A DNA stretch of 25,912 nt, from NCBI GenBank assembly GCA_017461825.1, contig JAFTXB010000277.1:1-25912 (forward strand), read 5' to 3'. The position numbers were made by a program, and so were the translations under genes. The notes under the pieces were generated by a model. The model made no database searches, had not been told where the DNA came from, and saw nothing but the letters and a program-made list of their open reading frames with translations. The number at the start of each line of letters is the position of its first letter. The stretch's first letter is position 1. This document shows, piece after piece, positions 1 through 6,736 of the stretch. Source of the DNA: Clostridia bacterium (GTDB lineage: Bacteria; Bacillota; Clostridia; Oscillospirales; CAG-272).

Positions 1-69
1 AGCATATCTGAAACCTCCGATGATGTTTGTGTGGTAACTAACATTTTATCAGATTTTTTCAGATATGCT
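1..69. other. Stem-loop arms inside the terminal repeat element
   Basis: Bases 1-13 (agcatatctgaaa) are the exact reverse complement of 57-69 (tttcagatatgct), giving 13-bp arms around a 43-base loop. Bases 1-15 lie outside the 126 bp shared with the right end only because the right copy is cut off at 25912. The right copy shows the matching outer arm at 25859-25871. The hairpin is therefore probably an internal part of the mobile element, perhaps shielding a transposase start. That role is inferred. Confidence 0.5.
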
Positions 70-141
70 CTTTCTTTTTTTACTTTTTTACACTTTGTTT
101 GCAATATCTGTTGGCTTCACCCCAACATTTATTATAGAACC
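16..141 (-). repeat. Left copy of 126-bp terminal inverted repeat (IS-like element end)
   Basis: This segment is identical, base for base by eye, to the reverse complement of 25787-25912. In the orientation pointing out of the window it starts GGTTCTATAATAAATG and continues through a short GTTGG/CCAAC inverted repeat. The similarity stops abruptly at 141, next to an A/T-rich flank. This is how the end of an insertion sequence looks. No transposase is visible because the element continues beyond the window. The family cannot be named from this end alone; an ISL3-type element is only a guess. Confidence 0.85.
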
Positions 142-146
142 GATTT

Positions 147-162
147 TTTTGATATATCAAAA
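147..162. promoter_or_regulatory. Perfect 16-bp palindrome upstream of polA
   Basis: TTTTGATATATCAAAA is a perfect palindrome between the repeat boundary (141) and the polA promoter (250). It could be a protein-binding site or a by-product of A/T-rich sequence. No function is assigned. Nothing else recognisable lies between 142 and 249. Confidence 0.3.
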
Positions 163-249
163 GATTTCAGAGCGATAACTTCCGTATGTATAACTAAATA
201 TTTTTTTGTAGGATTATGGATCTCCTGCGTTTTTTATTTTTGGGATGCG

Positions 250-278
250 TTGACTTTTTTTGCTTTTTGTGGTAAACT
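250..278 (+). promoter_or_regulatory. Sigma-A-type promoter of polA
   Basis: TTGACT at 250-255 and TAAACT at 273-278 are separated by 17 bases. The expected start point near 285 would leave a leader of about 35 bases before the polA ribosome binding site. The T-rich spacer and upstream region are typical of clostridial promoters. Confidence 0.6.
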
Positions 279-320
279 ATACGTATGTAATGAGGATAAC
301 CTTTTGAAAGGAAGCTGCTT

Positions 321-2837
321 ATGAAACAAAAATTGCTTGCCGTAGACGGCAACAGCATTCTCAACCGCGCTTACTATGGGATCCGTCCTTTATCTACTAA
401 AGACGGATTCCCAACAAATGCTCTGTACGGAATGGTTACCATGATTTCCCGTCAGGCTGATCTTTTGAAGCCCGATTTTTGTGTTGTGGCGTTTGATTTA
501 AAGGCTCCGACCTTCCGCCACGCAATGTACAATGCCTATAAGGCGGGACGTAGACCCATGCCCGACGAGTTGGCTCTTCAATTGCCTGTTGCAAAAGAGT
601 TGATGCGCGCATTGGGATATACGATCATAGAAAAGGAGGGGTATGAAGCGGATGATGTTCTCGGCACATTGGCAACGATGTGCGAAAATGCCGACTGTGA
701 TGCCTATCTTTTGACAGGTGACCGCGATTCGCTTCAACTGATCAGTGACCGCGTTCATGTTTTGCTGGCAACCAACAACGAGACTGTTGACATGGGAGAA
801 GAGCAATTCTTTGCTAAATATGGGGTTAAGTCGGGGCAATTTGTTGACGTAAAAGCATTGATGGGGGATAGCTCGGATAACATCCCCGGAGTTCCCGGAA
901 TTGGTGAAAAAGGGGCGTTGAAGCTGATTGCCGAATACGGTAGTCTTGATGGTGTCTATGCCTCACTTCCAACAGCAAAGCATACACCGTCCATGCGCGC
1001 AAAGCTTGAAAACGGGAAGGAAAGTGCGTATCTTTCGCAAAAGCTGGCGAAAATATGCCGCGAGGTTCCGTTGGGAATGACTTTGCAGGAGCTTCAATGC
1101 GCAGGAATAGACGCATCTGCGGCTCGTAAGCTGTTTTTGAAATTGGAATTTTCGGCGTTTATCAAGAGGTTTGGATTAGAGGAATGCGATACAGTGACGC
1201 CCTCGGAGCTTATAGTACGACATGATGTTGACGATGACGAGATCTGTCGGATGCTTCGTGAGGCTCCGATTGCCGCCTTTGATATAGAGGGGGATATCTG
1301 TTGCTTTGCCATCGGAACAACGGTATTATACAGTTCTTCGCCCTTTGGTGTATTTGCGGATGCTTTGCTTGGAAAAACTTTAATTTGTTACGATTCCAAA
1401 AATTTATATAAGCAATTAACGACCGATGCGTTTGATGGAATCAAATTGTTTGATCTGATGCTGGGGGCATATCTTGCAAATTCCGCCAAAACTAATTATG
1501 AACTGCCCATACTTGTTTCGGATTATTTGGGGGAGACGGTTGGAGCGGAGATCCCGCGTGCTTTGTATTATTTGCGTTTGTATGAGCCAATTCGGGAAAA
1601 GCTTTGTGAAAGTGAGCAAGAAACACTTCTCTATACGCTTGAGATGCCGCTTGCCGCTGTGCTTGCCGATATGGAGACGACCGGCTTTTATATAAACAGA
1701 GATGGAATCGCTTTGTATGGAGATCAGCTTGGTCAGCTTGCATCGGCACTTGAGGCACAGATTTGGTTTCAGGCAGGCAGGGAATTTAACATCAACTCTC
1801 CCAAGCAGCTGGGGGAGATACTGTTTGACACTCTGAAATTGCCGCACGCCAAAAAGACCAAAACGGGTTATTCTACCAATGCCGAGATACTTGAAAAGCT
1901 GCGTCCTTATCACTCGATCGTGCAGGATATTCTTGATTACCGTCAAGTTACAAAGCTTAAAAGCACTTATACCGACGGACTTCTTAAGGTTGCGGACGAA
2001 AACGGTCGTGTTCATACCACTTTTAAACAGACCGGTACAGCTACCGGGCGACTTTCCTCAACCGAACCCAATTTGCAAAACATTCCCATTCGTACAGAAA
2101 TGGGACGTGAGCTGCGCCGCTTTTTCTTACCTGCAAACAAGGATTATGTAATTGTTGATGCCGACTATTCGCAGATTGAATTGCGCCTTTTGGCACATGT
2201 TTCGGACGATCGAAACATGATAAACGCTTTTCTTGGCGGTGCGGATATTCACACTTCAACCGCCGCTACCGTATTTGGTGTTTCCCCCGAGGAAGTAACG
2301 CTTGAAATGCGCAAAAAAGCAAAGGCTGTTAATTTTGGTATTATGTACGGCATTGGTGCCTTTTCGCTTGCTGATGATCTCGGCGTTTCAAGAGCCGAGG
2401 CGCAGGAATTTATCGACCGTTATCTTGCAAGCTATCCCGGAATTGATGCCTATTTGAAAGGCGTGATCCGCGAAGCCTATGAAAAAGGTTACGTGACAAC
2501 GCTGTTTGGCAGACGGCGGTATATCCCTGAGCTTGCAGGAACAAATAAGATGCAACAAAAGTTTGGCGAACGTGTGGCAATGAATAGCCCGATCCAAGGG
2601 ACGGCCGCCGATATTATCAAGCTTGCGATGGTACGCGTACACAAAAAGCTAAAGGAAAGCGGCATTGATGCGCGTTTGATCCTTCAGGTACACGATGAAC
2701 TGCTGATCGAGGCACACCGCTCCTGTGCGGAAAAGGCAAAATCCATTCTCAAAGAGGAGATGGAGAACGCGGTTGCGTATTCGGTACCTCTTGATGTGGA
2801 TATCCATGTTGGAGACAATTGGTTTGAGGCAAAATAA
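321..2837 (+). CDS. polA: DNA polymerase I (family A)
   Basis: Family A polymerase that fills gaps, removes Okazaki primers and acts in excision repair. The N-terminal 5'-nuclease domain (about 1-290) shows YEADD, TGDRD and the GDSSDNIPGVPGIG helix-hairpin-helix segment. A shortened 3'-5' exonuclease-like domain follows (about 310-440). The polymerase domain carries motif A with D615 (DYSQIELR), motif B with R664 and K668 before NFG, and motif C H791-D792-E793. The exonuclease-like domain keeps D321, E323 and D358, but the position expected for the motif III aspartate is L415, so proofreading is probably lost, as in many Firmicute enzymes. At 838 residues it is slightly shorter than the B. 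subtilis protein. The start is supported by AAAGGAAG at 307-314. It is transcribed alone and ends at a terminator shared with radA. Confidence 0.97.
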   Translation: MKQKLLAVDGNSILNRAYYGIRPLSTKDGFPTNALYGMVTMISRQADLLKPDFCVVAFDLKAPTFRHAMYNAYKAGRRPMPDELALQLPVAKELMRALGYTIIEKEGYEADDVLGTLATMCENADCDAYLLTGDRDSLQLISDRVHVLLATNNETVDMGEEQFFAKYGVKSGQFVDVKALMGDSSDNIPGVPGIGEKGALKLIAEYGSLDGVYASLPTAKHTPSMRAKLENGKESAYLSQKLAKICREVPLGMTLQELQCAGIDASAARKLFLKLEFSAFIKRFGLEECDTVTPSELIVRHDVDDDEICRMLREAPIAAFDIEGDICCFAIGTTVLYSSSPFGVFADALLGKTLICYDSKNLYKQLTTDAFDGIKLFDLMLGAYLANSAKTNYELPILVSDYLGETVGAEIPRALYYLRLYEPIREKLCESEQETLLYTLEMPLAAVLADMETTGFYINRDGIALYGDQLGQLASALEAQIWFQAGREFNINSPKQLGEILFDTLKLPHAKKTKTGYSTNAEILEKLRPYHSIVQDILDYRQVTKLKSTYTDGLLKVADENGRVHTTFKQTGTATGRLSSTEPNLQNIPIRTEMGRELRRFFLPANKDYVIVDADYSQIELRLLAHVSDDRNMINAFLGGADIHTSTAATVFGVSPEEVTLEMRKKAKAVNFGIMYGIGAFSLADDLGVSRAEAQEFIDRYLASYPGIDAYLKGVIREAYEKGYVTTLFGRRRYIPELAGTNKMQQKFGERVAMNSPIQGTAADIIKLAMVRVHKKLKESGIDARLILQVHDELLIEAHRSCAEKAKSILKEEMENAVAYSVPLDVDIHVGDNWFEAK

Positions 2838-2858
2838 TTTGTGAAAGCTAAAAAAACA

Positions 2859-2903
2859 GAAAGACGCGATCCTTTTAGTGGATGGCGTCTTTCTTGATTT
2901 TTT
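2859..2903. terminator. Bidirectional rho-independent terminator between polA and radA
   Basis: GAAAGACGC (2859-2867) pairs with GCGTCTTTC (2885-2893), and the inner ATCC/GGAT extends the stem. A T-rich tract follows on the plus strand (TTGATTTTTT), and an A-run at 2850-2856 supplies the U-run for the minus strand. It lies between the two convergent stop codons and serves both genes. Confidence 0.85.
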
Positions 2904-2904
2904 G

Positions 2905-4293
2905 TCAGTCTTGCTTTTTCATCATATTCAGCACCTCATAGATGCCGCGGATGGGAATGATATTGATGCCCTCGCATTCGAGTTTGCGTTTTTCGATGTT
3001 ACGGTAGGGAACGATCGCGGTTGTAAAGCCAAGACGGGCGGCTTCTTTGACTCGTTGCTCAAGGTTTGCAACAGCACGGCATTCTCCTGCGAGCCCTAAT
3101 TCTCCAATGGCAATCAGATCGTCGGGGATGATGCGATCGGTCATGGATGAAATAAGCGCCATAGCAAGAGAAACATCTGTTGCAGGCTCATCCAAACGCA
3201 AGCCGCCGATAACATTGAGGTATACATCATTTTGATAAAATTTTAGCCCCAAACGTTTTTCAAGCACCGCGATGATAAGACACATACGGTTGTAATCAAT
3301 GCCGTTGGTGGTACGGCGTGGAGCAGGAAATGCGGTTGGTGTAACAAGTGCCTGGATCTCGGCAATCAGGGGTCTTGTGCCTTCCAGAGTGCAGACAGCG
3401 CAGTTGCCCGAAATGTTTTTCGGTCTGCCGGCAAGCAGCATTTCTGACGGGTTTTCCACCTCCAAAAGCCCTTTATCGCTCATTTCAAAAACACCGATCT
3501 CATTGGTGGAGCCGTATCGGTTTTTGATGGCGCGGATGATGCGGTATGCCTGCTGTCGCTCGCCCTCAAAATAGAGAACCGCGTCAACCATATGCTCCAA
3601 TACTTTGGGGCCCGCAATGCTGCCTTCTTTATTGACGTGTCCAACCATGATGACCGACATGCCATTGGATTTTGCCTTGTTGATGAACGAAAGGGCGGTT
3701 TCTTTTACCTGTGTAATGCTGCCGGGGGTGGAGTTGACCGATGCCGAGTAGATGGTTTGAATAGAATCGACGATCATAACATCAGGTTTGACTTTTTCGG
3801 CTTCTTTGAGAATGTTTTCAATATTGGTTTCAGTGAGAATAAACAGATTGTTACCTTTTACTCCTAAGCGTTTCGCTCGTAATTTGAGTTGTCCGCCCGA
3901 TTCCTCGCCGGAGATATAAAGCACCTTTCTGGTGGTGCCGAGTGAATCACAGATCTGCATGAGGAGTGTGGATTTACCGATACCGGGTTCACCTGACAGT
4001 AAAACAACAGAGCCGTGCACAAGTCCACCACCGAGAACGCGGTCAAGCTCGCCCAATCCTGTATTTTGCCGCATATAATCCGGAATCTCCAACTCTTGAA
4101 AACCCACAGCCTTATTTTCGCCTGTTGAGGGGATCATGCTTATACGTTTTGGCGTTGTTGAGGCGGCAGGAGCGGCTTCTTCGACATCCTCAACAAAGGA
4201 GTTCCAGGCTCCGCATTTAGGACATTTTCCGAGCCATTTCGGAGTTTTATACTCGCACTCCGAACAGATGTAAAACGTTTTCAAACCTTTCAT
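2905..4293 (-). CDS. radA: DNA repair protein RadA (Sms)
   Basis: RecA-like ATPase that promotes branch migration in recombination repair and transformation. With the start used here (462 aa, matching the usual length of about 460) it has a four-cysteine zinc finger (C10, C13, C24, C27), Walker A GEPGIGKST at 101-109, a KNRYG motif at 257-261 (KNRFG in most homologues) and a C-terminal Lon-like domain (about 340-462). The reading frame is open to 4353, but that upstream ATG lies inside the promoter at 4325-4353, so the extra N-terminus cannot be translated from this transcript. AGAAAGG sits 9 bases before the ATG at 4293. An ATG at 4299 is the only close alternative, with just 3 bases of spacing. 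The upstream amidase gene on the same strand has no obvious terminator and may read into radA. Confidence 0.96.
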   Translation of the reverse strand: MKGLKTFYICSECEYKTPKWLGKCPKCGAWNSFVEDVEEAAPAASTTPKRISMIPSTGENKAVGFQELEIPDYMRQNTGLGELDRVLGGGLVHGSVVLLSGEPGIGKSTLLMQICDSLGTTRKVLYISGEESGGQLKLRAKRLGVKGNNLFILTETNIENILKEAEKVKPDVMIVDSIQTIYSASVNSTPGSITQVKETALSFINKAKSNGMSVIMVGHVNKEGSIAGPKVLEHMVDAVLYFEGERQQAYRIIRAIKNRYGSTNEIGVFEMSDKGLLEVENPSEMLLAGRPKNISGNCAVCTLEGTRPLIAEIQALVTPTAFPAPRRTTNGIDYNRMCLIIAVLEKRLGLKFYQNDVYLNVIGGLRLDEPATDVSLAMALISSMTDRIIPDDLIAIGELGLAGECRAVANLEQRVKEAARLGFTTAIVPYRNIEKRKLECEGINIIPIRGIYEVLNMMKKQD

Positions 4294-4324
4294 TTTCATC
4301 AGCCTTTCTCTCAAACTGTCTTTC

Positions 4325-4353
4325 ATTATACACCAGTTTTTTCGAGAAATCAA
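4325..4353 (-). promoter_or_regulatory. Sigma-A promoter of radA
   Basis: Read on the minus strand, TTGATT (4353-4348) and a perfect TATAAT (4330-4325) are separated by 17 bases. The start point would be near 4318, about 25 bases before the chosen radA start codon. This decides against the longer reading frame beginning at 4353. Confidence 0.8.
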
Positions 4354-4377
4354 GAGGTTTCTTTATAAAACTTTGGA

Positions 4378-5118
4378 TTATTCGTTTTCTGTGGTTGTTT
4401 GGCATTCCATAATGGCAAGAAAGATCGCAACAGCAAGTCGGCTTTGATAATCGGGGTCCTTTAAGCGTTCCGCTTCTGTATCATTTGATAGAAAGCCGCA
4501 CTCTACCAAAACAGACGGAGTGGAAAGATGATGCAAAAGGTAAATGCTCGAGGTGGCAGGTTTAACTGTACGTTCATTTTGAGGTTGAAGAGTTTCGCAG
4601 ACGGTTTTTTGAATGTTTTTTGCCAGAAGTAGGGACTGTGGATGATTTAGCGAATACCATACCTGTAATCCGTGATATTGCGGGAGAGGATAAGCGTTCA
4701 TGTGGATGCTGACGAAAATACTGTCCGGGTTGCTTTCTCCGATTTTAAGTCGTGCTGCGAGATCAAGCGCTTTTTTTCGCCCTTTGTAGTCGACGTTCTT
4801 ATCATAGAGAAGTGTGTCTGTTTCGCGTGTCATGATCACATTAACCCCATTTGCTTCGAACAGTGTTTTCAGTTTTTGCGCTACAGCAAGATTGAGATCC
4901 TTTTCAAATATTCCGGAAGAACTAACGGCACCGCCGTCCTCTCCGCCGTGTCCTGCATCGAGAATAACAGTGAATGGCTTGCTTTCCGTGTTACCTTGCG
5001 TATGTGCCGTGTTTTGGTCTGTGCTTCGCGCGGCACATGAAAAAGCTGCTGTTGTCATAGCGAGGACGGTCAAAAAGATCAAAAAGCGTACTGTTGCAAC
5101 GATTGCGTGCTTATGCAT
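4378..5118 (-). CDS. N-acetylmuramoyl-L-alanine amidase (Amidase_3, CwlD-like)
   Basis: Zinc amidase that cuts the bond between N-acetylmuramic acid and the stem peptide of peptidoglycan. At 246 aa it is close to B. subtilis CwlD (about 237), which makes muramic-lactam in spore cortex. A hydrophobic N-terminal segment (about 8-27) ends at C28 in an AFSC context, a weak lipobox, so it is exported and either membrane-anchored or a lipoprotein. The catalytic domain (about 49-240) shows zinc ligands H57 (DAGHGG), E72 and H139 (SIHMNA) and the catalytic E206 (VECGFLSN). There is no cell-wall-binding repeat. The start is chosen at 5118 because AAGGAAAGG lies 6 bases upstream. An ATG at 5154 has no such site. 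Whether it acts in sporulation or in vegetative wall turnover cannot be told from the sequence. Confidence 0.88.
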   Translation of the reverse strand: MHKHAIVATVRFLIFLTVLAMTTAAFSCAARSTDQNTAHTQGNTESKPFTVILDAGHGGEDGGAVSSSGIFEKDLNLAVAQKLKTLFEANGVNVIMTRETDTLLYDKNVDYKGRKKALDLAARLKIGESNPDSIFVSIHMNAYPLPQYHGLQVWYSLNHPQSLLLAKNIQKTVCETLQPQNERTVKPATSSIYLLHHLSTPSVLVECGFLSNDTEAERLKDPDYQSRLAVAIFLAIMECQTTTENE

Positions 5119-5154
5119 GGTAAATCCTTTCCTTGGTATAGTTGTATGCTTCAT

Positions 5155-5183
5155 TTTATTGTCGATAGGGGGGATTTATGCAA
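5155..5183 (-). promoter_or_regulatory. Weak candidate promoter of the amidase gene
   Basis: On the minus strand, TTGCAT (5183-5178) and AATAAA (5160-5155) are 17 bases apart, a poor sigma-A match. A CATACAAC sequence (5148-5141) resembles a sporulation sigma-E -10 element, but no convincing -35 partner is visible at the right distance. The true promoter is undecided. Confidence 0.25.
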
Positions 5184-5193
5184 GAAAAGACGG

Positions 5194-5225
5194 ATTATAT
5201 TATAAATATACTATTATATTATAAA
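5194..5225. repeat. Two 13-bp direct repeats in the divergent nusB/amidase intergenic region
   Basis: ATTATATTATAAA occurs at 5194-5206 and again at 5213-5225, a 19-base period. It is embedded in almost pure A/T sequence that continues to the nusB -35 box. It could act as an UP element or an AT-rich regulator site. It may also be simple-sequence drift. Confidence 0.4.
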
Positions 5226-5252
5226 AAATATTTAAATATTTATTATTTTCTG

Positions 5253-5281
5253 TTGACTATTTTGCATTTTCGATGTATAAT
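5253..5281 (+). promoter_or_regulatory. Sigma-A promoter of the nusB operon
   Basis: TTGACT (5253-5258), a 17-base spacer and TATAAT (5276-5281) form a near-consensus promoter. The A/T tract at about 5215-5250 directly upstream looks like an UP element. The leader contains a small inverted repeat GCGCT/AGCGC (5301-5305, 5311-5315) just before the ribosome binding site. Confidence 0.85.
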
Positions 5282-5338
5282 GAATAATATGGATTTTTAT
5301 GCGCTTTAATAGCGCCAAGAAAGGATTGTTTGTCTGAC

Positions 5339-5758
5339 ATGGCAGAATTGACAAGAAAAGAAGCAAGAGAAGAGGTATTTCGTCTGTTGTTTGAGACCGA
5401 ATTCCGAACGGAAGAAGAACCGACCGCAATCTATTCGGTTTCGGCTGAGAACCGTGAGATCATTGACGATGTGTATATCAAAACTGTTTATTTTGGAGTT
5501 CGAGAACATCTTGATGAAATCGATGAGATGATCATGAGACATTCCAAGGGATGGAAACCGAGCCGCATCTCTCCCATCTCGCGTTGTATAGTACGTTTGT
5601 GTATCTATGAAATGCTGTACATGGAGAAGATACCTGCAGCGGTATCCATCAATGAGGCAATCGAGCTGGTAAAAAAATTTGACGATCAGAAGATGAAAGC
5701 CTTTGTAAACGGTCTGCTCAACGGTGCAAAAGACGAGATCGAGGCTTCAAAGAAATGA
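5339..5758 (+). CDS. nusB: Transcription antitermination factor NusB
   Basis: NusB pairs with ribosomal protein S10 on boxA RNA in rRNA antitermination complexes. The 139-aa all-helical protein has the family's TRKEARE start, the central arrangement RISPISRCIVRLCIYEML and the C-terminal INEAIELVKKF...KAFVNGLLNG segment. The start is uncertain: ATG at 5339 is 13 bases after AAAGGA (5320-5325), and a TTG at 5330 (142 aa) is only 4 bases after it. The ATG is preferred because the family motif begins almost at once. It is the first gene of a long operon, and its stop overlaps the start of the next gene (ATGA at 5755-5758), so the two are translationally coupled. Confidence 0.93.
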   Translation: MAELTRKEAREEVFRLLFETEFRTEEEPTAIYSVSAENREIIDDVYIKTVYFGVREHLDEIDEMIMRHSKGWKPSRISPISRCIVRLCIYEMLYMEKIPAAVSINEAIELVKKFDDQKMKAFVNGLLNGAKDEIEASKK

Positions 5759-6705
5759 CTTCACAATGCTTTGTCGGCTTTGATACCAGTAATTATACAA
5801 CTTCCGCAGCGGTATGTTCGCTTGAAGGTGAAGTGATCGCAAATATCAAGGAACCGCTTTGCGTTCGCGCAGGAGAATGCGGACTTCGTCAGAGTGATGC
5901 GGTTTTTTCTCATGTGCGTAATTTGCCCTCTGTGACCGCACTCTTACGTGAAGCGGTGCGTGGAGCAGAAATATTGGCGGTTGGTTGTTCGGCGCGCCCA
6001 CGCGAGGCAGAAGGCTCGTATATGCCGTGTTTTCTTTCAGGAGTTGCGGCAGCCAACAGTTTTGCGGCAGCACTTGACATTCCCGTATATGATTTTTCGC
6101 ATCAAGATGGGCATATTATGGCAGCTGTGTATTCTTCGGGGGAGAGCGACAGGCTTCTTGATGAACCGTTTGCCGCGTTTCACGTTTCGGGTGGAACCAC
6201 GGAGGTCTTATATGTGATTCCAAAGAGAGATGGATTTTCTGTGAAGCTCGTTGGAAAGACAGCTGATCTCAATGCAGGACAGGCGATAGACCGTGTAGGT
6301 GTGATGATGGGACTTGGCTTTCCTTGCGGAAAAGAAATGGAAACGCTTGCTTCACGATATGAAGGGGAAATACCTACGCCCCGTATTTGCGTAAAGAACG
6401 GCAACTGCAATCTTTCGGGGTTGCAAAACCTTGCCGAAAAGCTTTGGCGTGAGAGTGGCGACGCAATGGCTGTCAGTGCCTATGTGCTTGAATTTATCGG
6501 AAAGACACTTTGTGTGATGACCGCTCAGCTGGACCTTGCCTATCCGGGACTACCGGTGGTATATGCCGGCGGTGTAATGAGCAATCAACGCCTACAGGCA
6601 ATGCTTGGGAGACGCTCCAATACTTTTTTTGCAGAGCCGCAGTTTTCTGCCGACAACGCCGCAGGAATTGCTTTACTTTGCAGAAAACGATTTTTAAAAT
6701 TATGA
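5755..6705 (+). CDS. TsaD/Kae1-like (peptidase M22 fold) paralogue of unknown function
   Basis: The 316-aa protein has the ASKHA ATPase fold of TsaD, the enzyme that adds threonylcarbamoyl to A37 of tRNAs. It keeps the metal-binding pair H116 and H120 (SHQDGH), a glycine-rich SGGTT (145-149, SGGHT in TsaD), the region DLNAGQAIDRVG (171-182), an AGGVMSN loop (271-277) and D300 (ADNAAG). The N-terminal signature is TSNYTTS (11-17) instead of the TSCDET of true TsaD, and the histidine of SGGHT is replaced. It is therefore a diverged paralogue, not obviously the cell's t6A enzyme. It overlaps nusB by 4 bases and precedes xseA, so it is co-expressed with RNA- and DNA-processing genes. The old label of sialoglycoprotease should not be used. 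Substrate and role are unknown. Confidence 0.75.
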   Translation: MTSQCFVGFDTSNYTTSAAVCSLEGEVIANIKEPLCVRAGECGLRQSDAVFSHVRNLPSVTALLREAVRGAEILAVGCSARPREAEGSYMPCFLSGVAAANSFAAALDIPVYDFSHQDGHIMAAVYSSGESDRLLDEPFAAFHVSGGTTEVLYVIPKRDGFSVKLVGKTADLNAGQAIDRVGVMMGLGFPCGKEMETLASRYEGEIPTPRICVKNGNCNLSGLQNLAEKLWRESGDAMAVSAYVLEFIGKTLCVMTAQLDLAYPGLPVVYAGGVMSNQRLQAMLGRRSNTFFAEPQFSADNAAGIALLCRKRFLKL

Positions 6706-6736
6706 TTAGTTGATTTAACGCACAGAAAGGAGCAGT

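Noticed and set aside
31..324. 97-codon open frame upstream of polA
   Set aside because: It runs across the repeat element, the palindrome and the polA promoter, overlaps the polA start, is full of phenylalanine from T-runs, and has no ribosome binding site.
1416..2015. 199-codon minus-strand frame inside polA
   Set aside because: Shadow of the polA coding frame with no recognisable motif; polA motifs are intact on the other strand.
5755..6705. Calling this gene tsaD or a sialoglycoprotease
   Set aside because: Key signature residues differ from canonical TsaD, and the protease function was a historical misassignment.
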